Counted from the first letter of the stretch, positions 16,704 through 25,258 are shown. The stretch: DNA of 36,314 nt from Rhizobium sullae (GCF_900169785.1 NZ_FWER01000023.1:1-36314); one strand, 5' to 3'. Made by a program: numbers and translations. The notes: generated by a model not told the origin, from the sequence alone.

Positions 16704-17417
16704 ATGCGTCATCGCACGAAAATTCGCAGGGCGCTGGGCGCCGCGATCGTCCTGCTATGCATATATTGGCTGCTTGCTTATTTTGTCGTTCCCGAGATCT
16801 GGATTTTTCGCGATGCCGACCGCGTTGCGAAGCTCGGCGACATGGTCACGACCACCGCGCAAGACATACCGGGCGATCCGATCAATGTCGGTCTCGTCGG
16901 TTCGAAGGAGGATGTGGTCCGTGCCTTTGCGGCCGCCGGGTGGGATCCTGCCGATAAAATCACCTTGCGCACATCGATCGATATTGGATTGAGCGTCGTG
17001 CTTGACCGGCCCGACCTCGACGCACCGGTCAGTCCGTTGTTTTTTGAGGGAAGAAAGCAGGACCTGGCCTTCGAGAAGCCTGTGGGCAAAAGCGCCGACG
17101 AGCGCAACCATGTTCGTTTCTGGCTGACGACGCAAACCGGGGAGGACAACCGTCCCTTATGGTTTGGCTCGGCAAGCTTTGATCGTGGCGTCGGTCTCAG
17201 TCACGACACCGGGCAGATTACGCATCACATCGGCCCGGATATCGACGCCGAGCGGAACCTGGTTATCGGCGATCTCCTCAAGACGAGCCAACTTCTGTCG
17301 AGCTATGAGATCGATGGCATCGGGGCGACAAGCACCGGTCGCAACGGAGGCGGCGATCCCTATTTCACCGACGGGAAGGCCCTCATCGGCGTGCTTCGGA
17401 CGAAAAAAAGCGATTAA
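16704..17417 (+). CDS. Membrane-anchored protein with LssY C-terminal domain
   Basis: A 237-residue protein with one N-terminal membrane segment at about residues 10-32 ('AIVLLCIYWLLAYFVVPEIW') and a periplasmic domain. That domain matches the LssY_C family: 'GDPINVGLVGSKEDVVRAFA' and 'AAGWDPADKITLRTSI' near the start. The central block is 'DLAFEKPVGKSADERNHVRF', followed by 'PLWFGSASFDRGVGL' and 'TGQITHHIGPDIDAERNLVI'. The family is found next to or fused with lipid phosphatase and DedA proteins, but its biochemical role is not established to my knowledge. A GGGGG tract lies about 9 nt before ATG. It is transcribed convergently to the stand-alone receiver gene. Confidence 0.8.
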   Translation: MRHRTKIRRALGAAIVLLCIYWLLAYFVVPEIWIFRDADRVAKLGDMVTTTAQDIPGDPINVGLVGSKEDVVRAFAAAGWDPADKITLRTSIDIGLSVVLDRPDLDAPVSPLFFEGRKQDLAFEKPVGKSADERNHVRFWLTTQTGEDNRPLWFGSASFDRGVGLSHDTGQITHHIGPDIDAERNLVIGDLLKTSQLLSSYEIDGIGATSTGRNGGGDPYFTDGKALIGVLRTKKSD

Positions 17418-17479
17418 TCATCGATGTCGTGACCATCCGTTTCTTGTCCGTCAGCTTGCATTCCGGAGATTTCCCATGC

Positions 17480-17854
17480 TTACACACCGAGCGCCTTATT
17501 GATTGCCGCGATAAGATCGGATCCGGCAAACGGCTTTCGCAAGTACGCGATGCACCCCGCCCACTCGGCCTCTGCCTGCAGGCGTCGCTCTTCGAGTGCT
17601 GTGATAAAGATGACCGGCAGGTTCGAGCGCGCCTCTTTCAGCCTGCGCTGCAATTGCATGCCGGACATGCCACCGTCCAAATCGATATCCAGCACAAGGC
17701 AGGCAACGTCGATGCTTTCATATTGAGCGAGAAAGGCTTCAGCGGATGCATATTCTGTGGCTGCAAAACCATAGGCGTTGAGGAGCCGTCCGACGCTCCG
17801 CCGTATGCTTGCGTCATCGTCTACAACGGCGACCGTGCGGCGCAGCTTTCCCAT
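17480..17854 (-). CDS. Stand-alone FixJ-type receiver domain
   Basis: A 124-residue single-domain response regulator with no DNA-binding or enzymatic output. Visible are the acidic pocket 'VAVVDDDASIRRSVGRLLNA', the phospho-acceptor aspartate in 'CLVLDIDLDGGMSGMQLQ', the threonine in 'VIFITALEER' and the lysine in 'AYLRKPFAGSDL'. ATG 17854 is preferred; the upstream in-frame start adds 12 unlikely residues. It sits downstream of the kinase and FixJ-type regulator. Its own putative operator and -10 box in the gap suggest that it can be expressed separately. It may act as a phosphate sink or feedback element for the same kinase, which is inference. Confidence 0.85.
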   Translation of the reverse strand: MGKLRRTVAVVDDDASIRRSVGRLLNAYGFAATEYASAEAFLAQYESIDVACLVLDIDLDGGMSGMQLQRRLKEARSNLPVIFITALEERRLQAEAEWAGCIAYLRKPFAGSDLIAAINKALGV

Positions 17855-17900
17855 CTCAAGCCCCCACTCGTGACTATGTGAGAGATACACGATAGCCCTA

Positions 17901-17944
17901 ATAGTAGGCGTGTTGGCGTTCGATTGATATTGCCCTAAAGGGAA
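17901..17944 (-). promoter_or_regulatory. Candidate FixJ-type operator plus -10 box for the stand-alone receiver
   Basis: Read on the minus strand, TTCCCTTTAGGGCAATAT covers 17944-17927. After exactly 20 nt, TACTAT follows at 17906-17901. The same arrangement occurs on the plus strand before the first sulfatase (20565-20608), differing only in the three central bases of the operator. The centre of the operator would lie near -42, the place used by class II activators. It overlaps the end of the regulator gene. Confidence 0.6.
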
Positions 17945-18582
17945 CTCGCCGGGACGTTCCGCCCAGAAGGGATTCGTTCTACAGGACTGATACTGGCTGC
18001 AATCGACACGACTTCTGCAACGGACCGCACGCCGAGCTTTTCCATCACGCGATGGCGGTGCACCTTGACCGTACGCTCCGAAACGCCAAGGGCATGAGCG
18101 ATCTGCTTATTGAGACGGCCACGGATGATCAACTCAAAGACTTGGGCTTCGCGCGCGCTCAGGCTCGCCACCAACGCCCGCTCTTCCTGACGCCGCTCGT
18201 GCTCGCTGCGCTGCCTCTCATATTGGGCCAACGCTCGCTCGATCGTTTCTATCAGCACCGCCGTCGATGTGTGTTTTTCCAGAAAGTCCTGTGCGCCCGC
18301 CTTCATCGCGTCTACGCTGGCCTTTATATCTCCTTCGCCTGTGAGGAAGACTATCGGCAACAGAGGTGCCCGCTCCCGCAGTTGCCGCTGTACTTGCAAG
18401 CCGCTCTGGCCCGGCATCTGCAGGTCAAGAAGAACGCAGCCCGGCTCGCAGTCTGAAAGGCAAGAGAGAAACTGATCGCCGGATTCGTAGGCCTCGACTT
18501 TGAGGCCATACGCGGAAAGCAGCCTCGCAGTCGCCGTTCGGTAGGACTCGTCATCGTCTACAATATGGATGACCGGCTTCAT
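17935..18582 (-). CDS. FixJ/NarL-type response regulator
   Basis: A 215-residue regulator. The open frame reaches 18858, but ATG 18582 is chosen: GGAGGAG precedes it, it overlaps the kinase stop as TGATG, and the receiver begins at once ('VIHIVDDDESYRTATARLLS'). D53 in 'CVLLDLQMPGQSGLQ' is the phospho-acceptor, with 'VFLTGEGD' and 'DFLEKHTS' completing the pocket. The C-terminal LuxR-type HTH is at about 148-205 ('LSAREAQVFELIIRGRLNKQ' and 'IAHALGVSERTVKVHRHRVM'). It probably activates the sulfatase genes and the stand-alone receiver through the TTCCCT-type sites described here. Confidence 0.92.
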   Translation of the reverse strand: MKPVIHIVDDDESYRTATARLLSAYGLKVEAYESGDQFLSCLSDCEPGCVLLDLQMPGQSGLQVQRQLRERAPLLPIVFLTGEGDIKASVDAMKAGAQDFLEKHTSTAVLIETIERALAQYERQRSEHERRQEERALVASLSAREAQVFELIIRGRLNKQIAHALGVSERTVKVHRHRVMEKLGVRSVAEVVSIAASISPVERIPSGRNVPASSL

Positions 18583-20471
18583 CAAACGTTCTCCTCCCGC
18601 CGAGCCAGGGGCAGAACAACGCGAAAGATTGCGCCGCCTTCGGGCCGGTTGGAAGCCGAGATCGTGCCTCCGTAGGTCTCGACAATAGCGCGCGCTATGG
18701 AAAGACCCAATCCGGTCCCGGCTTGCTTGGTCGTATAGAATGGGTCGAAGATTCTGGGAAGGCGCTCCTCTGGAATACCGTTGCCTGTGTCGGTTACACA
18801 GAGCGCGGCCTTCTCGTTGGCCAGTCCTGTCGCGAACGTCAGTGTTCTCCTGGGACAACCGACATCCAACATGGCGTCCATCGCGTTGGTTGCCAGATTG
18901 AGGACGACCTGTTGCACGTGAACCTTGTCGGCACGTACGCGTAACTCTGCTGTAGGCTCAGCTGCTTTCAACGTAATGCCCCGGCGTTCGGCCTCACCGT
19001 GAATGATGCGAATGGCGCTCGACATGACGTCGTTGAGGTCGAACTCTTGCCAGTCGATCTCGCTTCTCTTCTTGAGCAACCCCCTCATCCTGCCAATGAT
19101 ATCGCCTGCCCGCTGGTCGTCTTCCTGGATGTCTTGAAGAATCTGCCGGATCAATTCCAGATTGGGGGTTTCGCTTCGCAGCAGCTCGAAGGCGGCTTCG
19201 GCATTGTTTCGGATGGCCGACAGGGGCTGGTTCAGTTCGTGGGCGATAGACGACGACAAAACGCCAGCCGTTGCGGACTGGTTGAGATGAACAACCTCGA
19301 GTAGGTGAAGGCGAGACCGGCGCTCCGCGTCACGGCGTCTGCGTCGCTCGAGTAGAAGGGTTGCGATAACGCCTGCCTGCATAAAAACGACGGCAAGGAC
19401 CCCCGTCGCCGCCAGCCAATGTTCCTCCCAAAAGCCTTTCTGCTTGTACATCTGGACGGTACCCGGCGGCAGATCCTTCTCCGGCAGCCCCCAGCGCCGA
19501 AGTTGCCGGGCATCGACGATGAATGTCTGCGACGCGTTGACGTCCGCCACCGGCTTGCCGGCGATCGCATCGATGACGAGGTTTCCGACGGTGCGCCCCA
19601 ACGTCTCGAACGTGACGGTATTGCCGCCGACGACGCCGTGGTCGATGTATGTCTGATAGGGGCCGTAAACGGGCGCGCTGGCGGTTGCTGCAATCTGCCT
19701 CACCGCTTCGCGCGGGATGAAGTTCCTTCCTGCCCGATCTTTGAAAACCGTCAAGGCAAGGATGATGCTGTCGTAAGGCACATGTGATGCACGTTCGATG
19801 AACTCTTCGATCGTCAGATCTTCCAAATATGTCGTCTTGTATGATTTCGAGAATTCGCCGAGATCGGCACGGGCCGTCGCCAACCATCCCCGATCGAAGT
19901 CGGACGATCCGCCGATGATGTAGAGGTGTCGGGCATTGGGTTGCAGGTTGCGGGCCATTTCAGCGGTCTTCAGGATGTCGAATGTCGCGAAGGCGCCGAT
20001 GACGTCATCCGGGAGATTGATCTTCTCGGCAGTGGAGTTGCCGAAACCGGCTGCGACAATTTTTGCGGTGGGTGCGATCGCGCTGCGGTTTGCCGATATG
20101 AAGCTGGCAGACTCCTTGCCAAGCGCAACGACTACATCGGGACGACGCGCGGCATACTTCTCTGCGAGGTATTGCGCCATGCGTGCGACATGGTCGGCTT
20201 CCGGAAATCTCGACAGATCCAGGAACTCGGAAAACAAATCAACCTTGCCATCTGTCGCTTCCAGCAAACGGCTACGCAACGCTTCTCCGGCAACCGTCGT
20301 CGCCACGAGCCTCTCATCGTAGGGATAGAGGATAAGGATGCGCGGGACCCGGTCGATGATAGGGATCGATGTGCCTGAATTTGCCGCGTGGAAGTTTGAA
20401 ACCATCAATGAGGCGGTCGCCAGCAAGAGGCCAGCACACTGCAATCGACCTGACCGCTTGCCCCACCTCAT
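18582..20471 (-). CDS. Sensor histidine kinase with periplasmic substrate-binding-like domain
   Basis: A 629-residue membrane kinase. The frame is open from GTG 20504, but ATG 20471 follows GGGGGAAG at 6 nt and gives a normal signal/TM start ('LQCAGLLLATASLMVSNF'). Residues about 40-340 resemble ABC-transporter substrate-binding proteins ('RILILYPYDERLVATTVAGE', 'PDVVVALGKESASFI', and a late 'YGPYQTYIDHGVVGG'). A TM follows at about 351-374. The HisKA box 'SSIAHELNQPLSAIRNNAEA' has H411. The ATPase domain has 'VLNLATNAMDAML', 'DTGNGIPEERLP' and 'AGTGLGLSIARAI'. It likely senses a small extracytoplasmic ligand, possibly a sulfated or phosphorylated compound given the divergent sulfatase genes. 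Confidence 0.9.
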   Translation of the reverse strand: MRWGKRSGRLQCAGLLLATASLMVSNFHAANSGTSIPIIDRVPRILILYPYDERLVATTVAGEALRSRLLEATDGKVDLFSEFLDLSRFPEADHVARMAQYLAEKYAARRPDVVVALGKESASFISANRSAIAPTAKIVAAGFGNSTAEKINLPDDVIGAFATFDILKTAEMARNLQPNARHLYIIGGSSDFDRGWLATARADLGEFSKSYKTTYLEDLTIEEFIERASHVPYDSIILALTVFKDRAGRNFIPREAVRQIAATASAPVYGPYQTYIDHGVVGGNTVTFETLGRTVGNLVIDAIAGKPVADVNASQTFIVDARQLRRWGLPEKDLPPGTVQMYKQKGFWEEHWLAATGVLAVVFMQAGVIATLLLERRRRRDAERRSRLHLLEVVHLNQSATAGVLSSSIAHELNQPLSAIRNNAEAAFELLRSETPNLELIRQILQDIQEDDQRAGDIIGRMRGLLKKRSEIDWQEFDLNDVMSSAIRIIHGEAERRGITLKAAEPTAELRVRADKVHVQQVVLNLATNAMDAMLDVGCPRRTLTFATGLANEKAALCVTDTGNGIPEERLPRIFDPFYTTKQAGTGLGLSIARAIVETYGGTISASNRPEGGAIFRVVLPLARREENV

Positions 20472-20564
20472 CCGGCTTCCCCCAAAGCCGCACGACATTA
20501 ACACCTTAGCAGTGTAATGTCATCTCACAAAATACTACCATTGATTGGGACGTCGCATACCAGA

Positions 20565-20608
20565 TTCCCTAAAGGGCAATATCGGCGACCACCTTCATCC
20601 ACTAAGAT
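20565..20608 (+). promoter_or_regulatory. Candidate FixJ-type operator plus -10 box for the first sulfatase
   Basis: TTCCCTAAAGGGCAATAT (20565-20582) is followed after exactly 20 nt by TAAGAT (20603-20608), 136 bp before the sulfatase start. It matches the site in front of the stand-alone receiver at 15 of 18 positions, with only the central AAA/TTT differing. The core CCCTAAAGGG is nearly palindromic, as expected for a dimeric LuxR-type regulator. Confidence 0.6.
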
Positions 20609-20744
20609 GCGCGTCGGCCGACTGGGTAGGTGCTCCGTCGGTTTATCGCAGTGTAAAGCCCGTTTCGCCTGATGCATGCAACCGCGCGGCGACGCCCGGT
20701 ATCTGCTGCCATCACTTAGGCGAACGTCCAATCGAGGATTTGAT

Positions 20745-22415
20745 ATGAACAGCAGAATCCTTATCCGCTGCGTGGGAGCATTGGCTTCCTCCACCATTGC
20801 CTGGTGCGCAGCCTCATCCATGCAAGCCCAGGACGCGCCCGCAAAACCCAACATCCTGTTCATCGTCTCCGACGACACAGGCTACGGCGATCTCGGCCCA
20901 TATGGCGGCGGCGAGGGCCGCGGCATGCCGACGCCGAACATCGACAAGCTGGCAGACGAAGGGATGACCTTCTTTTCCTTCTATGCCCAGCCGAGTTGCA
21001 CGCCCGGCCGCGCCGCGATGCAGACCGGCCGTATTCCAAACCGCAGCGGCATGACGACGGTCGCCTTCCAGGGCCAGGGCGGCGGACTGCCTGCAGCCGA
21101 ATGGACGTTGGCGTCGGTGTTGAAGCGAGGCGGCTACCAGACCTATTTCACGGGCAAGTGGCACCTTGGCGAGGCAGACTACGCGCTGCCGATCGCGCAG
21201 GGCTATGACGAAATGAAATATGTCGGCCTCTATCATCTCAACGCCTACACTTATGCCGACCCGACCTGGTTCCCGGACATGGATCCGGCACTCAGAGCGA
21301 TGTTCCAGAAGGTTACCAAAGGCTCGCTGTCCGGCAAGGCTGGCGGCGAGGTTAAGGAAGACTTCAAGATCAACGGCCAATACGTCGACACGCCGGTGAT
21401 CGACGGCAAGGAAGGTGTCGTCGGCATCCCATATTTCGATGGCTATGTTGAGAAGGCGGCGATCGAGTTCCTGGATGCCGCCGCAAAGAAGCCGGATCAA
21501 CCGTTCTTCATCAACGTCAACTTCATGAAGGTACACCAGCCGAACCTTCCGGCCCCCGAGTTCCAGCACAAGTCCCTGTCGAAGTCGAAGTATGCAGACT
21601 CGATCGTAGAACTCGACACTCACATCGGCCGGATCTTGGACAAGCTGCGTGAAACCGGCATGGACAAGAACACGCTGGTTTTCTACACAACCGACAACGG
21701 CGCCTGGCAGGACGTCTATCCGGACGCCGGATACACCCCATTCCGCGGCACCAAGGGCACGCTGCGCGAAGGCGGCAACCGCGTTCCCGCGATCGCCGTG
21801 TGGCCCGGAAAGATCAAGCCTGACGTCAAGAACCACGACATCGTCGGCGGTCTTGATCTGATGGCGACCTTCGCCGCCGTCGGCGGGGTGCCGCTGCCCG
21901 ACAAGGACCGCGAAGACAAACCCGTCATCTTCGACAGCTACGACATGTCGCCGATCCTGCTCGGCAACGGAAAGTCGGACCGCAAATCATGGTTCTACTT
22001 TACGGAAAACGAGCTCTCGCCCGGCGCGATACGCGTCAACAATTACAAGTTCGCGTTCAATATCCGCGGCGATGACGGAGCCTCAACGGGCGGGCTGGCC
22101 GTCGATTCGAACCTCGGTTGGAAGGGCGCGGAGAAATACGTAGCCACAGTGCCCCAGGTATTCGACCTGTGGCAGGACCCGCAGGAACGCTACGACATCT
22201 TCATGAACAACTTTACGGAGCGGACTTGGATGGGCGTGGTCATGGGCGAGGAATTGAAGAAGATCATGGCCACCTACGTGCAATACCCTCCGCGCAAGCT
22301 GCAAAGCATGGGCTACACAGGTCCGATCACGCTTTCGAACTATGAGCGCTTCCAGTGGGTGCGGGAGCAGCTTGCGAAGGAAGGCTTCAATATCGCACTG
22401 CCGAACGGCAACTAA
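20745..22415 (+). CDS. Exported sulfatase of the formylglycine type (CTPGR)
   Basis: A 556-residue periplasmic arylsulfatase-like enzyme. ATG 20745 has GAGG upstream and yields a Sec signal ('GALASSTIAWCAASSMQAQD', cleavage near AQA). The metal ligands D43 and D44 are in 'ILFIVSDDTGYGDLG'. The formylglycine site is C85 in 'SCTPGRAAMQTGR', a canonical C-x-P-x-R. Other conserved blocks are 'YFTGKWHLGEADYA', 'VNFMKVHQPNLPAP', 'VFYTTDNGAWQDV' (second metal site) and 'KGTLREGGNRVPA'. It would release sulfate from an organic sulfate ester in the periplasm, or, as in some relatives, cleave a phosphonate or phosphate ester. A maturation enzyme for the cysteine is needed but not encoded in the window. 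Confidence 0.93.
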   Translation: MNSRILIRCVGALASSTIAWCAASSMQAQDAPAKPNILFIVSDDTGYGDLGPYGGGEGRGMPTPNIDKLADEGMTFFSFYAQPSCTPGRAAMQTGRIPNRSGMTTVAFQGQGGGLPAAEWTLASVLKRGGYQTYFTGKWHLGEADYALPIAQGYDEMKYVGLYHLNAYTYADPTWFPDMDPALRAMFQKVTKGSLSGKAGGEVKEDFKINGQYVDTPVIDGKEGVVGIPYFDGYVEKAAIEFLDAAAKKPDQPFFINVNFMKVHQPNLPAPEFQHKSLSKSKYADSIVELDTHIGRILDKLRETGMDKNTLVFYTTDNGAWQDVYPDAGYTPFRGTKGTLREGGNRVPAIAVWPGKIKPDVKNHDIVGGLDLMATFAAVGGVPLPDKDREDKPVIFDSYDMSPILLGNGKSDRKSWFYFTENELSPGAIRVNNYKFAFNIRGDDGASTGGLAVDSNLGWKGAEKYVATVPQVFDLWQDPQERYDIFMNNFTERTWMGVVMGEELKKIMATYVQYPPRKLQSMGYTGPITLSNYERFQWVREQLAKEGFNIALPNGN

Positions 22416-22422
22416 CGTTACA

Positions 22423-22452
22423 CGGCGGCCTAGGATCACGCCTGGGCCGCCG
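22423..22452. promoter_or_regulatory. GC-rich stem-loop between the two sulfatase genes
   Basis: CGGCGGCC (22423-22430) pairs with GGCCGCCG (22445-22452), with partial extension inwards. No T-tract follows. In a polycistronic mRNA it could stabilise the upstream message or attenuate transcription. Confidence 0.45.
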
Positions 22453-22557
22453 GACTCTGACCGCCTCAGTGCGAAATTGGGCACGTGTCAGTTGGGCAGT
22501 TTTCAACGAGGTCGCAGGCCACCGGCCCCGCCTCGGGCAGTTGGGAGGAATTGAACA

Positions 22558-24174
22558 ATGCATCGATTTAAAAACGTCTGGCTTGGTCTTTTGGGTTCCG
22601 CATTTGCCGCGATTGCAGCGATCGACCCCGCGGCGGCACAGGAAAAACCCAACATCGTCGTCATTATGGCAGATGACGTCGGTATCTGGAACATCGGCGC
22701 CTATCACCGCGGCATGATGGCCGGGCGCACGCCGAACCTCGACAAGATCGCCAATGAGGGCATGCTGTTTACCGACTACTACGCCGAGGCGAGTTGCACG
22801 GCTGGTCGCGCGGCCTTCGTTATGGGCCAACTTCCAATTCGCACCGGCCTGACCACCGTTGGCCAAGCCGGCGCCACTGTCGGCATGCCGGCGGAAGCAA
22901 TGACCATCGCGACGGCGCTCAAGGACTTGGGCTACGCCACGGGGCAGTTCGGCAAGAACCATCTCGGCGACCGCAACGAGTACTTGCCCACGGTCCACGG
23001 CTTCGACGAGTTCTTCGGCTATCTCTATCACCTCGACGCCATGGAGGACCCGTCGCACCCCGGCTACCCGCAAGAATTGTTGGACAAGGTCGGCCCCCGC
23101 AACATGGTTCACAGCTTTGCGACCGAAACCGACGATGCAACGGTAGACCCGCGCTGGGGCAAGGTCGGAAAGCAGAGGATCGAAGATGCCGGTACTCTTT
23201 ATCCGGATCGGATGGAGACGGTGGATGAAGAAATACGCGATATCGCGTTCAAATGGCTCGACAAAGTGAAGGCGGACAACAAGCCGTTCTTTCTGTGGAT
23301 CAATCCCACACGTATGCATATCGTAACCCATCTGTCCCCCAAATATGAGGCTTTGCGCAATTCAGAGAACGGATGGTCGCTTCAGGAAGCAGGCATGGCC
23401 CAGCTCGACGACATAGTGGGCGCAACCATGCAGAAGTTGACGGACATGGGCGTGGACGACAACACGATCGTCGTGTTCACGACGGACAACGGCACCGAGA
23501 CCTTCACCTGGCCGGACGGCGGCAACACCCCGTTCAAGGGGCAAAAAGGCACCGTCTATGAAGGCGGCTTCCGTGCCCCCGCGATGATACGCTGGCCCGG
23601 CAAAGTGCCTGCGGGCAAGGTCGAAAATGGCATCGTCTCCGGCCTCGACTGGTTCCCCACTTTTGTTGCCGCTGCCGGCAATCCGAACATCAAGGAGGAA
23701 CTGCTGAAGGGCAAAACCGTCGGCGACAAAACCTACAAGAACCATCTCGATAGTTACAATCAGCTGGACTTGGTCACCGGCAAGGGACCCTCGGCCCGGC
23801 AGGAGGTATTCTATTTTGGCGAAAGCACTCTCGGAGCGGTGCGCATAGGCGACTACAAGTATCGCTTCATTGACCAACCCCACGGTTGGATCGGCGTCAA
23901 GAACCAGCTCAACGCGCCCACCCTGACAAACCTGCGCCTGGACCCGTTCGAGCGCTTAGGCGATCCGGAAAACGGGACTTTGGATGGCGCGCAGGGAAAT
24001 TTCATGGGCTGGTTTGTCTACGAGTTCTGGCGCTTCGTGTTCGTCCAACAGCAGGTAGCCGCCCTCGCACAAACGGCAATCGAGTATCCGCCGCTGCAGA
24101 AGGGCGCAAGCTTCAACCTCGACGCTGTGAAGGCGCAAATCGAGGCCGCAGTTAAGCTGCGCGCGGGGCAGTGA
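22558..24174 (+). CDS. Exported sulfatase with a variant CTAGR maturation motif
   Basis: A 538-residue sulfatase-superfamily protein. The start has a strong GGAGGAATT site. The signal peptide is 'VWLGLLGSAFAAIAAIDPAA' with cleavage near AAAQ. Metal ligands are D39 and D40 ('VVIMADDVGIWNIG'). The active-site cysteine C80 is in 'SCTAGRAAFVMGQLP', i.e. C-x-A-x-R instead of the usual C-x-P-x-R. Other family blocks are 'GQFGKNHLGDRNEYLPTVHG', 'VFTTDNGTETF' and 'KGTVYEGGFRAPAMI'. It is about 140 bp downstream of the first sulfatase, probably in one transcript. The two enzymes are clearly diverged, so they likely handle different esters. The Ala variant is accepted by some formylglycine-generating systems, but maturation here is unproven. 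Confidence 0.9.
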   Translation: MHRFKNVWLGLLGSAFAAIAAIDPAAAQEKPNIVVIMADDVGIWNIGAYHRGMMAGRTPNLDKIANEGMLFTDYYAEASCTAGRAAFVMGQLPIRTGLTTVGQAGATVGMPAEAMTIATALKDLGYATGQFGKNHLGDRNEYLPTVHGFDEFFGYLYHLDAMEDPSHPGYPQELLDKVGPRNMVHSFATETDDATVDPRWGKVGKQRIEDAGTLYPDRMETVDEEIRDIAFKWLDKVKADNKPFFLWINPTRMHIVTHLSPKYEALRNSENGWSLQEAGMAQLDDIVGATMQKLTDMGVDDNTIVVFTTDNGTETFTWPDGGNTPFKGQKGTVYEGGFRAPAMIRWPGKVPAGKVENGIVSGLDWFPTFVAAAGNPNIKEELLKGKTVGDKTYKNHLDSYNQLDLVTGKGPSARQEVFYFGESTLGAVRIGDYKYRFIDQPHGWIGVKNQLNAPTLTNLRLDPFERLGDPENGTLDGAQGNFMGWFVYEFWRFVFVQQQVAALAQTAIEYPPLQKGASFNLDAVKAQIEAAVKLRAGQ

Positions 24175-24194
24175 AGCTAGTGTCAATCTGGCCG

Positions 24195-24215
24195 CCGATC
24201 GCAATTTGCGATCGG
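24195..24215. promoter_or_regulatory. Palindrome between the sulfatase and HAD genes
   Basis: CCGATCGCAA (24195-24204) and TTGCGATCGG (24206-24215) are perfect 10-bp arms around a single T, in a 69-bp gap. No T-tract follows, so it is not a classical terminator. It could be an operator or an mRNA-stabilising stem. Confidence 0.5.
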
Positions 24216-24243
24216 TCGCCAACATAACAATACGGAGTGTCAC

Positions 24244-25254
24244 ATGCTTGCGAAGTATGATCTCCCCGAACTGACCCGTCGCGTCATATTGGCTGCCGCC
24301 GCGGCTCTGCTCGTCGCACCGCTGGCTCTCGCCCAGACCGATCCTCTTCCCTCCTGGAACGACACTGCCCCGAAGGCGGCGATCGTCGCCTTCGTCGAGA
24401 AGGTAACGAAGGAGAGTTCGCCCGAGTTTGTCCCGGCACAAGAGCGCATTGCCGTGTTCGACAATGACGGCACGCTTTGGGCCGAGCATCCGATGTACAC
24501 GCAACTCGCCTTCGCGCTCGACCGCGTGAAGGCGCTTGCTCCGGAACACCCGGAATGGAAGGACACGCAGCCGTTCAAGGCCGTGCTCGAAGGCGACATG
24601 AAGACGCTGGCCGCATCCGGTGAAAAGGGTCTCCTGGAACTCATCATGGCGACCCATTCCGGACTGACCAACGACGACTTCCAGAAGATCGTTACCGACT
24701 GGCTTGCCACTGCGCGCGACCCGAAGTTCAAGCGCCCCTACACCGAACTCGTTTATCAGCCGATGGTCGAGCTGCTCGCCTATCTGCGCGCCAACGGCTT
24801 CAAGACCTTCATCGTCTCGGGCGGCGGTGTTGAGTTCATGCGGCCATGGACGGAGCAGGTCTACGGCGTCCCGCCAGAGCAGGTTGTCGGGTCGTCGATC
24901 AAGACCGAGTTCAGGATGCGTGACGACACGCCGACCTTGTACCGCCTGCCGCAAGTCAACTTCATCGACGACAAGGCAGGCAAGCCGGTTGGGATCAACG
25001 AGCATATCGGCCGCCGGCCGATTGCGGCCTTCGGCAATTCCGACGGTGACCTTGAAATGCTGCAATGGACGACGATGGGCGGTGCGCCCGCGCGTCTCGG
25101 CGTCCTCGTCCACCACACCGATGCGGAGCGCGAATATGCCTACGACCGTGACACTGCATTCGGCCGCCTCGACAAGGCGCTCGACGCGGCAGCGATCATA
25201 GGTTGGACCGTTGTCGACATGAAGGCCGACTGGAAGCAGATCTTCAAAGATTAA
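24244..25254 (+). CDS. Exported HAD-superfamily phosphatase
   Basis: A 336-residue protein with an N-terminal signal region ('RRVILAAAAALLVAPLALAQ') and a haloacid-dehalogenase fold of the phosphoserine-phosphatase type. Motif I is 'IAVFDNDGTLWAEHP', giving nucleophile D73 and general acid D75. Motif II is in 'FKTFIVSGGGVEFM'. The later lysine and aspartates are in 'FIDDKAGKPVGINEHI' and 'AAFGNSDGDLEML'. It should hydrolyse a phosphate ester in the periplasm. Relatives are frequently found next to arylsulfatases in proteobacteria, in agreement with the order here. CGGAG lies about 6 nt before ATG. The substrate is unknown. Confidence 0.88.
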   Translation: MLAKYDLPELTRRVILAAAAALLVAPLALAQTDPLPSWNDTAPKAAIVAFVEKVTKESSPEFVPAQERIAVFDNDGTLWAEHPMYTQLAFALDRVKALAPEHPEWKDTQPFKAVLEGDMKTLAASGEKGLLELIMATHSGLTNDDFQKIVTDWLATARDPKFKRPYTELVYQPMVELLAYLRANGFKTFIVSGGGVEFMRPWTEQVYGVPPEQVVGSSIKTEFRMRDDTPTLYRLPQVNFIDDKAGKPVGINEHIGRRPIAAFGNSDGDLEMLQWTTMGGAPARLGVLVHHTDAEREYAYDRDTAFGRLDKALDAAAIIGWTVVDMKADWKQIFKD

Positions 25255-25258
25255 GGCC

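Noticed and set aside
16495..16704. 69-codon minus-strand frame between the toxin and the LssY-C gene
   Set aside because: No family resemblance, and it occupies the expected promoter region of both neighbours.
20814..21836. 340-codon open frame opposite the first sulfatase
   Set aside because: Antisense shadow of a gene with complete sulfatase motifs; no recognisable product.
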